From: Asterella californica
Taxonomy: Eukaryota > Streptophyta > Marchantiopsida > Marchantiales > Aytoniaceae
Assembly (NCBI GenBank): GCA_036924285.1
Contig: JAYKYS010000004.1
Coordinates: 17,330,001-17,394,000, forward strand
DNA: 64,000 bases
Reading direction: 5' to 3'
Shown piece by piece: positions 12,201-23,231 of the stretch; position 1 is the first letter of the stretch, and every line of letters starts with the position of its first letter. Below the pieces are notes generated by a model. The model saw only the letters and a list, made by a program, of their open reading frames with translations, did not search any database and was not told where the DNA came from. A program made the translations under genes and the position numbers.

Positions 12201-15200
12201 GGTACCTTTTTCAGCCTGTCCAAGTACCACTCTCAGTTCAACCGTCCACAAGGGAGACAAGTACATAGCATTCCATGTTCATGCTCGTATGTTCGGTAAA
12301 CGTGGTTAGCTTTTAACCAGCTTTAAGCTTTTAGCTTAATTTGCAAGAACCAACTACATAGGACTAAGGTGACACGAAAATAACATACCCAGAGACGCAA
12401 ACCGCAAGTAACGAATTGTATGAATAAGCGTTTAGACTATCTCCAGGTCACCAAATATTCGTGAGAATATATGCACAGAATAACAGAACTTATAGCACAA
12501 CTTTGTAGAAAAGATCATTACCTTCGAAGCTGCAACATCTTCGAAAATACGAAGACCTACCATTCAAGAACAACATGTACCACGCATGCCCAACGTCAGT
12601 TGAAGGAATGTAAGGAAACAAAATATGTTCAATGATGGGGGATTCACGATGTATAACTAGAGCCAAAAGCCTTCACGATAGACAGGCTACAGGGTCGACT
12701 GCAGCCCCTTAGTTCTAATGTCTTCAATGGAGTAGCAGTAGAAATTAAATTTCACCCACCATTTACAGTGCGAAAGCACCTCCATTCCGCCTGATCAACT
12801 GTATCTCCTTCCCTCTGGTAGTACGAATCTTCAGTGGTGTGTGGACTGACCATTGAAGCTCGTCTTAGCAGAAATTCCGGTCCTGGAGGGGATGACCGGC
12901 GGTTAGGTGTTTATCCACCAAGCCATGCTCTACCAGATGTCAATTATACGAGTGCCGCACTTAAACCTACTGGCTTACACCTGATACATCCTTCTGCATA
13001 AGAGATGAACTCTCGTCGAGTTGGAAAATATACTTTTGACGTGGAAAACACACCTCTCCCTCCTATAGTGATGAGCTTGTTCAGGCCTCGTGAGTATGAA
13101 CGGTGGTGCCGAGGACCATTCAGTTTGAATCTACAACAACACAATCTTTTATGGATAAATCGATGCGAAAATAAATGCAGTCAGCTCTGCGATAAACCCA
13201 TCCTTAGAGCAAGATGAAATTTATGTCTACATTTCATACAGCCTGCGGTAGAGTCTTACTCGTCCTCGGTATTCATCAACCTGCGACTGCTAGCCCTCTC
13301 CATTTCATACTCCGCCTGGGCTCCACATGGAAAAAACGAAGTCAGGAGAGCTAGAACAGAAACTTATCTTCCAGTTGCATTCCAGTTCCACTGGATAGCA
13401 GTCACGGAATGATGACCCATGTGTAAAAGTGCACGCACACTCCTTGAAGTGTATCAAAATTGCCATAATCAGATACTTTCTGCTGGAAAAACTTGCAAAA
13501 AGAAAGAATAGCAAACAATATCAGCCACCTGACAGCTGTTTCAGCTACAGAGAGCGCAAAGAACTACCTCCTCCTTCGCATGATTGAAGGCAAGGATCCA
13601 TCTCTCCACTTCTTCCGCACTATCACAGGCAAACTTTAGAGAGATTCCGAAGTCCGTCAGCTTTGCTACATGAGTTTAGACGAAAGCGACAGCTTCCTCA
13701 GACTTTTGAATGCACACTATGCGAAACTAAATTCTCTTCTATCTTCTCTCCAGTCAAGGCAGTACCTCGCCTTGCCTGCTGTGGTCCACACGACTGTAGA
13801 TCCTCAGAACGTAAAGAGCCTGAATTTGATACGAGCAAAGGAGACGGAAAGTCAGTCAAAGGTTCATGATTGGAGCACAGGACTTTTTAACCTCGTGACC
13901 TGCTTTCACTTTGTCCAGCCAAACGCTACAGCCTAATGTCACACTAGGGGGCACAGAATTAGTTAGTTGGAGTTACTCGTCTCTCCGGACGATTCAAGTA
14001 ACGTGTCAAATACGAAAGCGGACCAAGGTTCCACATGCATAAGCTCCAAGGGATACTAGAATACACATAAGAACCCGTACCCTGCCGTGATAGATCTGCC
14101 GTCCAACCTCCTCGACCATAAGGTGCTGGCCAACAAAACCACTCCTCAGAGGTAGCTGCACGAGGTGATGAAATATATTTAGACACGACCATCATTCAAA
14201 ATTCGACATGTCAGCTGTGTTTAACAATCGGGCTTCCGCACGGTAGAGAACCTTAATGTTTGAAGAAACAACAATCGGACAAAACGCTAGGAGTTCGGCA
14301 TCCGTTCCGATAGACACTACCGAGAGAGACAACCTCAAAGTAGGTACGAGAATGCGTCCATCTACCTATATAGATCTCAAAACAAGACTCGGCCCGTGAT
14401 GGATGGACCAGGCAGTATGCTTCAATAAATCCTACACGGTGAACTGTGCCTTACCCATTTCGCGCCCAGAATACTCATTCGATTAGGTCAGTGAGACACC
14501 CAAAACCTTTATTCGATCGTAGGACGCGCTGGTAAGAGGCATGAATTGCTGAGGGATCAAACATCGAAATGCGCTGTCGCGATGGGCCTCCGACACATCC
14601 ATACTCGTTTTTCAAACAAGACGAGGGGAAAAGACGACTATGGTAAGGATAAGCGACACCCTCTAGCGGGGTCCTTGTATGCGCAAACATGTTTTTTCCA
14701 ATGTTTATGTTCCATCTACGAGTAGAGAGAACATCACATAGTGACATAGTATATCCTTTAAAGACGGCGACGATACGCAGCTATGTAACGGTGATAACCG
14801 AAAGGAAGCCTACGGTCAGAGAATTCGACAAAGAGAAGACTCGTTCAAAGACAATGTGAGTCAGAGCGAAAAAGTGCAAACAACTAAAATTATATGTATG
14901 ACGGGTGCGCGCAGAAAGGGCTAGAGGAACTGTACAGACGTTATTTTGATTGACGCAAAAAGAGACACGACCATAAAATAACCGGACAGAAACGGTGAAC
15001 TCCACCGGCAATCCCGACACAAGATTCTCCAAGTCCGCAAGAACCTACCGTTCGGGGCTGCTCCTGAGGGTCGTGTTTGTACATGGTGACATACTTGCCC
15101 TTGATAACAAGAAAACGGGCGTGGCAGAACGGATATCCAAGAGAATTGAGCCCCACATGATACACCCAACCTGCGTAAGCCGCTGATTCCCTCTGCTCTC

Positions 15201-15315
15201 TCTGCGAACCCGGAGGGCTACAATTTGCAGGTGTCAGCTCCAACGATTGCTGTCTTGCGTGACCCTGTTTCACCACATTCAGCATCACAGTGTTGACGTG
15301 GTTCGCCATCGCCAT
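6278..15315 (-). CDS. EDR2-like PH-START-DUF1336 protein
   Basis: Multi-exon gene for a homologue of Arabidopsis ENHANCED DISEASE RESISTANCE 2. Those proteins bind phosphoinositides and lipids through PH and START domains and act as negative regulators of cell death and defence signalling. Exons read on the minus strand: 15315-15049, 14155-14081, 13819-13766, 13660-13568, 13315-13260, 13130-13054, 12882-12760, 12556-12522, 12215-12115, 11979-11884, 10548-10484, 10369-10298, 10088-9918, 9719-9465, about 9391-9348, 8975-8800, 8239-8138, 7755-7708, 7586-7443, 7145-7050, 6657-6556 and 6373-6278. The product is about 783 residues: PH about 47-165 (starts YAGWVYHVGLNSLGYPF), START about 230-440 (KRDFVFSRYWRRDQDGSY), acidic linker about 480-510, EDR2_C about 545-782 (LLKLMAVDWM, KPNYSMVFYYVADRPV, LPEYVLGAVRINRI). 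Phases agree at every junction except 9348/8975, where one base remains unresolved. The start Met at 15315 is the first ATG of the PH exon; an upstream coding exon is possible. Confidence 0.85.
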
Positions 15316-16700
15316 TAAATGCACCTTTAAATCCTCCTTCAAGATGCCAACCTTGATCCACAACCTGCAGTAGCTGGCAAACTGCCGTTGCTTCTAATTA
15401 CCCAATTCTAGAGCCTCATGTAGTCGGGCGACGTAAGGCTCAGTATCCAGATCACGTCGCCCGGATCAAGTCGAATTACTTAGAACAGTATCGCCGACTG
15501 ATGAGACTACAACGGTAATAGGACTCGAAGATCTACCAACTCTCAACCTGCCGGTGACAGAAACGCATGCGTGCCGGAGAAGGTGCAGTACACAGTAAGC
15601 AGAATGTCCAGCATCAGGAGTCAAATAGGGAGCACGCTCATTTGGCAGGATGAATCCTCTGCAAAGGAAAGACCATCTCCGCAGACCCAAGTGGAGGGAG
15701 GTAGACTAAAGACAGATGTGGTCAACAAGGAGATGACTATGAAGCAGAAATTATAGAAGAGAAGTTTGAACGCGTCGACTCGACACGGACAAATACGAAC
15801 AATTCAAAAAGAACCTACAAGATGAACGAGAAACCCCGAAAAAGATCGATGTCCTTGAACACTTCGAACACGTTTGAACTGGAACAATAATCACCACACT
15901 AGTATGAAACCGGTGATCGAATAGACACGTTCATAAGAGAACTCTAAGAGAGGAAAACGGACCGAGGTATGGCAATCTGAGCCACAGGACTTGGAAAACT
16001 CCGCTTGCATATGATGCGCAAGTGGTATTTCACACTACAGGAGTTACGCTCAGAAAGCTATAATTCTACTCGCTCCCGGAGCGATCTCTCTCCTTTGTTC
16101 CACCTCCCATCAGTTGCCAAATTACTTCTGCTATGCTGGAAACGCTCGTCACGACCTGGCCCGGCTCGAGATCTCCATCTTCCCCAACTACAGTAAAGCG
16201 TCTTTCCTCCTCTTCTCTGCTGTCAGGTTGTCAATCCAGGCACGATACGGTTTTCTCGCAGTAGTGACGCGACAGAGCGCCAGAGAGGTCAGCCGCACTG
16301 CGACTGGACGGAAGTTACATACCGCGAAGAACGTCACCTTTGCTGATTATCATCGCCCTTCCATGATTCATCTTTCTCGCCAGGTCAAGGTTCAGAGTAC
16401 ACGTTGTTCTACAGCGGCATTTGGTGCAACTTCAGCCAGGCAGTCATCAACGTCCCCGGCGAGGGAAGTTGATGACTGCCTGCCTGAATGCACGGAATGA
16501 ATGAAGCGAGGAAGGCGACGGAGACGAAGAGGAACAGGACGAAGCAAAAAGGACGCTGTCTAAGCAAGACAGCCGGGCAGGGTGGTGAGGTGTCGACGTA
16601 GTTCCGTCTTGCGTCCAGACTTCGCCCAACCTCCACGACCGAACCGCACGATATGTCATCCACGGCCACAAGAAACCGGTATTGTGGTTGCTAACACTCC
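15316..16700 (-). promoter_or_regulatory. 5' region of the EDR2-like gene
   Basis: This stretch sits directly upstream of the first PH exon. It probably holds 5' UTR, one or more 5' introns and the promoter, because an acceptor-like CTGCAG precedes the exon near 15365. Open frames at 15466-15690 and 16409-16671 show no family similarity. A strong hairpin lies at 16431-16488. Exact transcript start not determined. Confidence 0.4.
16431..16488. repeat. Inverted repeat, 21 bp arms
   Basis: Arms 16431-16451 and 16468-16488 are reverse complements with one mismatch (core CAGGCAGTCATCAAC / GTTGATGACTGCCTG). They enclose a 16 nt GC-rich loop. It lies just upstream of the EDR2-like gene, so it could form a hairpin in the 5' transcript or be a cruciform-type site. 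Confidence 0.8.
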
Positions 16701-17569
16701 TTTTTAATTTTCTTTCACTTTTTAAAGTTGACGGTGCACCAAAAGCTTTATTATCACTGGAAATAGGTAAAAATGCAACTAACAGCCCGAGGCTCCGAGT
16801 CGACGACTGTGCCGTGCGTGATGGCTTGATTATGTCCGGCAGATGATCTTATCGGATACCACACATCTTCCTCCGGACTCCGGTCAACTTCTTTAACTCT
16901 TAATTAACTATCTTTATCCGACGAGGTGGGCTCCGCAGTTATTCAGCGGCCGCGCTGCCGTGATAGTCTCTCTGATGGTTGGATCTGCGTCTCTTGTACG
17001 TCGCCGCCTGATTGAATACCGGCGACCACGCATAAAACCTTTCTCCTTCATAGGAAGTGAATCAAGTCCAGATCATGGGATGCACTGTCGTGTAGGGAAT
17101 GAAGGCGCGTTCTTATTGCGCTTTTCTCTTCCGTTTCCGGTGCCCACCGGCGTTTTCTTCGGCATGTACCTTTAAGGCCCGTTTGCCGATATTTCCACAA
17201 GCTAAAGTTGAAGTTTCCTTGAGAAGCACAAAAAATAGGAGAATTAGCTGGCAATAACGACCTCGCATCTCTTTTTTATCCAAAAAGAGCGTCTTCCTTG
17301 CATATGGTTGTATATATATATATATATATAAATAAATAAAGGTGAAGCGGCCGAGGCTTGGAAAATTTTATTAACCAATTTGACAGAGGTTCCATCTCTT
17401 GCCAGTCCAGTGACTAGGCGAAATCTCGCTTGGTACAAACTTGTGCGAGATTAATGATCTCCGTCTTATCTGTATAGTTTCTAACCTCTTTTTTGCTTTC
17501 TTGTTTATCACTCTTCGACATAGTCTTGGAACAATGGTTGGTGATGTTCGCCTTGTCTTCCGGCTCTTT
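16490..17569. other. Intergenic, nothing coding seen
   Basis: No gene recognised. It contains a (TA)n microsatellite near 17309-17330 and two GCGGCC-rich spots (near 16948 and 17347). Otherwise unremarkable. Confidence 0.4.
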
Positions 17570-17745
17570 GCTTTTTGATCGATCATTCATGTGATCGCGC
17601 GCTTCATTTCTATTCTCTCTCCCCCAATTCATATCAAACATCCGTGCGCGAGTTGATTGCTCTTCGATCGATTGTTCATGTGGCCGCGTGCTTTCTTTCC
17701 GTTCTCTCTTCCTCAATTCGCATCAAGCCTTCCATGCGCGAGTTG
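17570..17745. repeat. Imperfect tandem duplication, about 90 bp unit
   Basis: Two adjacent diverged copies share GATCGAT, TTCATGTG, TTCTCTCT and TGCGCGAGTTGAT in the same order and spacing (about 17576-17665 and 17668-17745). Likely a local duplication inside repeat DNA. Confidence 0.6.
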
Positions 17746-18029
17746 ATCCTCCCAGTGATGATGAAAATTCTGCTGTGGTTTCGTCTGCATAGGTTTCGTC
17801 TTGGTGCTAAAAGAGAGCTCGATGATCGTCCGCCTTTTGTTTTTAGCAGGCCGAGTGCATTGGATCCTCTCCTTGGTGTGCTTGTTTCTCATTTCAGTCT
17901 CTTCCTATATCGCAGTTTTGCTTGTTTATCCTGGAATCATTCTTCTGCAAAATTTCTCTTCCCTGGACTAGGCCTTCCATTTTCAGCCCATTCTGTCCGT
18001 GCATTTCGATTGTTTGTCATTGTGATCAG

Positions 18030-18810
18030 GATTATGAGTATCACTCTTCCGCTTCCGTCTCAACTTCATTCAGATCCATTTGTGATGATTCTTCGGACTG
18101 GCTTACTGCCCTTTGGCTTAGACGCGTGCTTCCTTGGTCCTTCGTTGTGTTCGTGGTCCTGATCCCTTGACTCACATTTTCTCCTTGTCTGTGTTTCAGA
18201 TTTTTTCTATCAGTCTTCCGGAAACTTTCAATTTGGGCATGGAAAAAAGACGTATTGATTCTTTGCTTGATTCTCTCTATGTCGGCCTTGACAAATACGA
18301 GTTTTAACATCACCTTCTTGGACAGATTTGTCATATCTGTCAGCGCCTCAATCTTGGTGATCACATTCTGAAAGATCATCTGAATTGATATGTTTTTGTT
18401 TCTACTTTGAAACACCGCCTCGTTTCTTTCTTTCTAGATAGTGAATAATAACTCCAGCGTGTCGTGCTTGACTAGCTGTCTATTTTTGGTAGCATCATCA
18501 ATGGTCTCGAGTAATGACTTTGGTGGTGTGATATGCAGTACAATCCCTCTAGCTAGAAGAAACCATTGGTTCCACTTGAGTTAGACATGTACGCAGTACA
18601 AAAAGTAGTGTGATAAGCTTTATGTGTCTTCTCCGCATCCGTTGCATCTTCCTGTTCTTCTACTCATTTTTGCCATTCGACTCCTTGTTGAGAAACCTTG
18701 TTGAAGTACTTCTCATAGCTCAAAACTTATCTTTAGGAGGAATACTCGCTTTCCACATTTTCATCCACCTTTGCGCCCAAGCTCTACTTGTGTCTTCTCT
18801 CGCTCATTTC
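18030..18810 (-). mobile_element. LINE ORF2 3' fragment (zinc-binding RT tail)
   Basis: On the minus strand the reading passes a W-K-A-S-I-P-P-K-like segment near 18740-18780, typical of the zf-RVT tail of plant LINE reverse transcriptases. It continues into a hydrophilic tail with FQSRNKNISIQMIFQ and ADIERIKQRI (18415 down to 18240). Stops and frame changes are frequent, so it is a dead 3' fragment. A near-perfect palindrome begins at its right edge. Confidence 0.45.
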
Positions 18811-18869
18811 CGATTGAGGTGATTGTGATCGTTGGCTCAAGAGCCAACGATCAACAATCACCTCAATCG
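18811..18869. repeat. Near-perfect palindrome, 28-29 bp arms
   Basis: Left arm 18811-18838 (CGATTGAGGTGATTGTGATC...) and right arm 18841-18869 are reverse complements apart from a single inserted base. They are separated by only two bases. Such a structure would extrude easily as a cruciform. Confidence 0.9.
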
Positions 18870-19354
18870 ATAAACTTCCTTGATTTTTTCACTTGCTTTT
18901 TCCCATCTTTCGATGGAAGAGGCAAATATATATATATATATATATGCGGTCAAAGTGCACTTTCGACCGGGGGACCGGATAACGCCAAGCGGCGAGTCCG
19001 GCTCATTTTCGGTTGGTAGGACGCGCGTAAGAAGGGTTAGATCGTTTTTTAAAAAAAGGATGACCGATGGCATCAAGACATATTAAGACACATTAAAATT
19101 CGGCGGGGTGCCGATGACGTTAAGACGTGAAGACGTAAATTCTCTCGTTTCTGACTTCCTTCTGACCTTCGGCGGGATGTCGTGCAGTCGATAGCGTGTC
19201 TGTTTATATAGACGGTCACTGTACTCACTTTATCAACAAACTGAAGTTACTGTAATGGTTGTGTGTCTCGTTTGGAAGTCGCATGTCGTTAGTTTGAAAC
19301 AGAGATCAGATAGAGAAGAGTAGACACTTTCATTACGGGAATAAATATTCCTCA

Positions 19355-19876
19355 AACTATCGTTCTGAAATAAAAAAGAGCATGTCTGATTTTCAAACAA
19401 ATATTAGTCCTTGAATTAATGATCACTATATCACTATATTCTCAGACAAATAATTAGTCTTTAAACTATCGTTCTGAAATAAACAAAATAATCAGTCTTT
19501 AAACTATCGTTCTGAAATAAAAAAGAACATGACTGATTCTCAGACAAATAAATTAATGATCACTCTATCACTCCACGAGGAGACCAGATTGGTTCTGAAG
19601 TCAAAATATTTCATCTGGAGAAGTCAAAATATTTCATCTGGAAAAATGACAACATTCTAAATACATAGAACCAACCGAGAACAGGTGATTATGCAGGCCA
19701 TATTCAAGAGGCAAATATGGAAGGGTTTAATTTATCACTCCACGAGGAGATCACATTGGTTCTGAAGTCAAAATATTTCATCTGGAAAAGTGACAACAGT
19801 CTAATACATAGAACCAACCGAGAACAAGTGATTATGCAGGCCATATTCAAGAGGCAAATATGCAGAGGTTTAATTT
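19355..19876. repeat. Local tandem duplications
   Basis: Three short units carrying AAACTATCGTTCTGAAATAA recur at about 19356, 19465 and 19501. A 167 bp unit starting ATCACTCCACGAGGAGA then occurs twice in tandem (19567-19733 and 19734-19876). The first copy has an extra internal duplication of GTCAAAATATTTCATCTGG. No coding content. Confidence 0.8.
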
Positions 19877-21322
19877 AGTACCGTACCGATAGGAATGCTA
19901 AGGTATTAAATTAAATTTATTATTTATTATAAATAGTTTAGATTCTTGAACTTGTACCTTTGATACCGCAACTGTGTATTCATGTCTTATGGTTTATATT
20001 CTGGTCTGTTCGTGTTTCCAAGCAGGGCTAATGATTAATGTTTATAAAATATTTTGGTTATTTCTATTTATTTATTATATAAATTTTATTTATATTTATA
20101 TATATTCTGATATTATTATAGAAACACAAGTTCCCCAAAAGCTAAATTAACATGCATATCCCAAGTTGGATTCTTGTTAAAGTGTCCTGGCTTTGGGACT
20201 ATCCCATGCACTATTCTCTTTCCGGTTTAATTTCTCACCTAACGCTTCTTCGCTGAAACTTCTCACTGACCCCCTCCTCGTATAAAATTGGACTAACAAA
20301 AACGTTCTTTCCATATTCTTTTTCTAATTCAAAATCTTTTTTAGGAGAAAACTTTTTCGGCAACACAGAAAGTCCCAAACTTGAGTAACTGGATTAAATG
20401 GATTAAATTCAAATTTCCATTTTTTTAATGGTAGTGCTTTTTAGTCGTTTTCTAATGTTACCTTTTGTGTAAATTTTAGAATTATTGAGAAAACGTTATG
20501 GAGAAACGTAAATTGCTCTGGGTAACCAAAAAGATCACATTTTGCATCAGTATATGTCAAAAAGTGAAAGGTCGGGTTAACCCGCACTCTAAGTACTAGT
20601 AGCGGAGGTTTAAACATTTTTCTTTTTATTGGTCGAGTAATGGATCTTATAATATCTCTCGTAGAGCGGGGTTTCTTATTGGTTTTCTTTGTCACTTCTG
20701 ACATGCATTTAACGTTTCATTTTCTATCTAGATTTTATTTTTCTCATGAGATTATTCTTGATTTTACAATAACACTTCTAAACTTTCTCTAACCGTTCCC
20801 GGACAAGAGTTCACAAAGAAGGAGGAGGGAGGAATGGAGAACTCAGAAAAGAAGGAGAGAGGAAAGAGTTTAGATTCGGATAACTCTTATCGGATAGTCT
20901 CGCAATTCCACTGCAAGTGTAACATCTTGTTATATATAATTTTTTTATAAAACAAAAATACAATCCAATGGAAGTTTGAGAATGAAAAATATTATGGAGT
21001 ATAATTTTCTTTTCTTATTTATTATTCAATATGCATATGGTTTAATTTATTACCTAACCCTCCTGTTGGGAAGGGTTAGGTAAAAATTACATGTCTTATT
21101 ATTTTCTTGTTTTCTTGCTTCTAACTTCTCGCACTTATACTCACGGGAGTGCATTCGTCTTTTCTTACCTTATGGGTTATGTATGGATCCTCTCGCATCT
21201 CTAGGTTCATTTAACTTTTAACTTTTAAATTTATTTTTATTTTTATTTTGTATATATATTTTTTAATAACCACAAGTGGCAGCAGTTCTCCAGAAATTTA
21301 TGTTGGATGCATATTCACTTCT
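19877..21322. other. AT-rich repeat DNA with dispersed GGTTTAATTTATTACCTAAC units
   Basis: No gene seen. Degenerate units recur, each holding an AGTTCC...AGAAGT...TTGCATGCATA block followed by GGTTTAATTTATTACCTAAC and AAGGGTTAGGT (clear at 21040-21085). The same units continue to about 24850. This looks like an array of old, diverged mobile-element or satellite-type repeats. Confidence 0.5.
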
Positions 21323-21850
21323 TCCAACTTTTAATGCAGGAGAAAATAGACAAAAGTTTAATTTATTCACATTCATCCTTATGTTGAGAAGGGTTAGTTA
21401 ATAAATAAAACTGCTTGTGTGAAGAGATCTTTAGTATAGAAATTCCACTTAATAGTTATATTTTTTTTATAACAAAAAGCAAGTAAAGTTCCAGAAGTTA
21501 ATCTTGCATGCATACTGGAATCCCTCGCATATTCGCATTTTTTTGAGTGGAGGAGACAAATATGAAAAGGTTTAATTTATTATCAAACTCTTCCGTTGAG
21601 AAGAGTGAGGTAAACAATTAAAACTTTCATAAAATGCGACAGGGTGTCGATCAGCAGCATGCATATGTATTTGGGGAGCGTGTATGTGAGCACTCCTCTC
21701 TTCTCAGGTTTCCAAGTTTAGCTAACCGTTAAAACTGATAAAATACTTCAGATGTTTTTTATCAGATTGGTAAAAGATTTCCATTTAATCTTATATATTT
21801 TCGGATAACAATAATCAAGCAAAAGTTCCCAGAAGTCGAGGTTGCATATT
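21323..21850. repeat. Direct repeat copy A, about 525 bp
   Basis: Sequence from AATGCAGGAGAAAATAGAC to GAAGTCGAGGTTGCAT is repeated with few changes at 22709-23231. It includes GAGAAGGGTTAGTTAATAAA, GACAGGGTGTCGATCAGCAG and CAGGTTTCCAAGTTTAGCTA blocks in the same order. The two copies flank a GC-rich 805 bp block. Confidence 0.85.
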
Positions 21851-21901
21851 CAATTCCGATGGAGGAATTGAGTATACAAGGAGTTAAATTTAATACCTAA
21901 C

Positions 21902-22706
21902 TGTCGCGACCCTCAGTCTCAAGATCAGACGCAGACGCGAGCAACGGAACCCTAGTGGACTTGCGCTAGGTTGCGAACGCTGCGAGTATGACTGAACGGC
22001 TTGACCGGGAAGTCGAGATCAGAGAAAACCTAAGTGGTTCTCTGAGCCAAGGTTGGAACATTGGGTTAGAGCGTAAAGGCCTACCCCAAGACGACCCAAG
22101 ACGAACGCTGACTTAAGGGGGCAAGTCTGGGAACGGATCGAAACATGAGTCTGAGACATAAGTCTGAGACGTGAGTCCGAGACATGAGATCGAGACGTGA
22201 GTCCGAGACGCAGACGGACCGTGGTTCGGACGCTGGTCCGACCACATGGCTCGAGTCTGGGTCTGGATCACAGATTCTCGGAAAAATGACTAAGCGTTGG
22301 AGCTCCAGTGATGTTTTAGGTCGTGGACGGAGCTCCACGTAAGATCTCGAGGCGAGCGAGATATCATTGGAAAGGTCTCATCGAGAGCTTTCCAGTGATA
22401 TATAACACTCCTCGAACTGACCTTCGAGCTGGAAGTTATGACCGAACCACAATCGGGTTGTGGTATAATTTTCAAAGAGGAGGACGAGACCGCCGATCCC
22501 CAGAAGTATATATGAGGGGGGCTCGATGCCTGGGTGGGCTAGGACGAGTCACCCGACCCCATGGTTCGGCGGACGGACTCTAGGGGCATGAGGTGATGAC
22601 TGGGCCGGTTCCAAGACACGTTCCGATCCAGACTTGGACGTCTGGACTTAGGAACGATGTAAGGGCTGGGGCAAGACTAGAGAACGAGTCGGCGGGTTAG
22701 ACCACA
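21902..22706. mobile_element. GC-rich LTR-like block (possible solo LTR)
   Basis: The block starts TGTCGCGACCC and ends GGTTAGACCACA, that is TG...CA termini. It is clearly richer in GC than its AT-rich surroundings. TGTCGCGACC-type starts are seen in plant LTR retrotransposons. It carries short internal repeats of GAGACRTGAGTCYGAGAC at 22140-22215. No ORF matches a retroelement protein, and I see no 5 bp target duplication (CTAAC left, ATTCT right). A solo LTR is therefore inference. Confidence 0.45.
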
Positions 22707-22708
22707 AT

Positions 22709-23231
22709 TCTTCCATTTTTAATGCAGGAGCAAATAGACAAAAGTTTAATTTATTCACATTCATCCTTATGTTGAGAAGGGTTAGTTAATAAATAAAACT
22801 GCTTGTGTGAAGAGATCTTTAGTATAGAAATTCCACTTAATAGTTATATTTTTTTATCACAAAAAGCAAGTAAAGTTCCAGAAGTTAATCTTGCGTGCAT
22901 ACTGGAATCTCTCGCATATTCGCATCTTTTTGATTGGAGGAGATAAATATGAAAAAGTTTAATATTATCAAATTCTTCCGTTGAGAAGAGTGAGGTAAAC
23001 ATTAAAGCTTTCATAAAATTTGACAGGGTGTCGATCAGCAGCACGCATATGTATTTGGGGAGCGTGTCTGTGAGCACTCCTCTCTTCTCAGGTTTCCAAG
23101 TTTAGCTAACCGTTAAAACTGATAAAATACTTCAGATGTTTTTTATCAGATTGGTAAAGGATTTCTATTTAATCTTATATATTTTTCGGATAACAACAAA
23201 CAAGCAAAAGTTTCTAGAAGTCGATGTTGCA
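22709..23231. repeat. Direct repeat copy B
   Basis: Second copy of the repeat described at 21323, in the same orientation, differing by scattered substitutions and small deletions (for example AATTAAAAC shortened). It ends in TCTAGAAGTCGATGTTGCATGCA, then the sequences diverge. Confidence 0.85.

Noticed and set aside
17309..17330. TA microsatellites (also near 18927-18946)
   Set aside because: Ordinary simple repeats; they do not pair into a convincing single element.
16945..17350. CpG-rich GCGGCCGC-type spots as a gene start
   Set aside because: No downstream coding sequence on either strand matches a family.
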